Of a DNA stretch of 5,348 nt, positions 5,295 to 5,348 are shown one piece after another. The position numbers and the translations under genes are program-made. How positions within the stretch are numbered: position 1 is the first letter of the stretch; every line of letters starts with the position of its first letter. Below the pieces are notes generated by a model. It worked only from the letters and a program-made list of their open reading frames with translations. It was not told the origin of the DNA and made no database searches. This DNA is from Bog-756 sp963977795 (GTDB taxonomy: Bacteria; Actinomycetota; Acidimicrobiia; Acidimicrobiales; RAAP-2), in NCBI GenBank assembly GCA_963977795.1, contig CAXBRB010000191.1, positions 1 through 5,348 on the forward strand. The letters run 5' to 3'.

Positions 5295-5348
5295 AGATCG
5301 GAAGAGCGTCGTGTAGGGAAAGAGTGTAGATCTCGGTGGTCGCCGTAT
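5295..5348. other. Illumina TruSeq adapter sequence (assembly artifact)
   Basis: The final 54 bases begin AGATCGGAAGAGCGTCGTG and continue to GGTGGTCGCCGTAT. This is, from memory, the reverse complement of the TruSeq universal (P5 side) adapter, complete except for the last few bases. It is not genomic DNA and should be trimmed. Base composition changes abruptly at the junction, from nearly all G/C to mixed. Any reading frame crossing 5294/5295 is spurious, and the genomic contig ends at about 5294. Confidence 0.97.

Noticed and set aside
5023..5316. Plus-strand frame at the right edge
   Set aside because: It is antisense to hpt and its last residues are encoded by the Illumina adapter.
1..5348. 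Search for an anti-phage, mobile, secondary-metabolite or CRISPR system
   Set aside because: No repeats with spacers, integrase, transposase, toxin–antitoxin or biosynthetic signature was found. Apart from the phosphatase-like gene and the DUF2520 gene, the content is ordinary cofactor metabolism.

Overview
This is a GC-rich, gene-dense stretch from a bacterial chromosome. Every supported gene lies on the minus strand, so the biological reading order runs from the high coordinates down to position 1. Codons end almost entirely in G or C, GTG starts are frequent, and the order hpt–folE–folP–…–folB–folK–(Rossmann/DUF2520)–panC resembles the folate–pantothenate locus of Actinomycetota (in Mycobacterium tuberculosis the order is folE, folP1, folB, folK, two further genes, a DUF2520-type gene, panC). 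I infer an actinobacterium, quite possibly an uncultured lineage assembled from short reads; the exact class cannot be read from the sequence.

Layout in transcription order: (1) 5295–5348 is not genomic. It is Illumina TruSeq adapter left on the end of the contig. (2) 5203–5294 may be the last ~30 codons of an upstream gene. (3) 5151–5202 is a short leader with a GC hairpin, a perfect 10-bp palindrome and a -10-like box ahead of hpt. (4) hpt (purine phosphoribosyltransferase). (5) folE (GTP cyclohydrolase I). (6) folP (dihydropteroate synthase). (7) A 187-residue gene with the layout of a dual-specificity/tyrosine phosphatase but lacking the catalytic cysteine. (8) folB. (9) folK. (10) A Rossmann/DUF2520 oxidoreductase-like gene. 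(11) The N-terminal three quarters of panC, cut by the window edge.

The genes work together as a cofactor-supply operon. Hpt salvages purines toward GMP/GTP, FolE opens GTP to dihydroneopterin triphosphate, FolB makes 6-hydroxymethyl-dihydropterin, FolK pyrophosphorylates it, and FolP condenses it with p-aminobenzoate. PanC joins pantoate and beta-alanine to make pantothenate; pantoate ultimately depends on a folate C1 unit, which is a plausible reason for the coupling. Genes 6–9 and 10–11 are joined by 1- or 4-base stop/start overlaps, indicating translational coupling; the remaining gaps are 67–88 bases. No stretch above 300 bases lacks a gene.

The two points most worth attention are the putative pseudophosphatase inserted and translationally coupled between folP and folB, and the adapter at the right edge, which means the right contig end is artificial. 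No mobile element, CRISPR array, tRNA or rRNA was seen.
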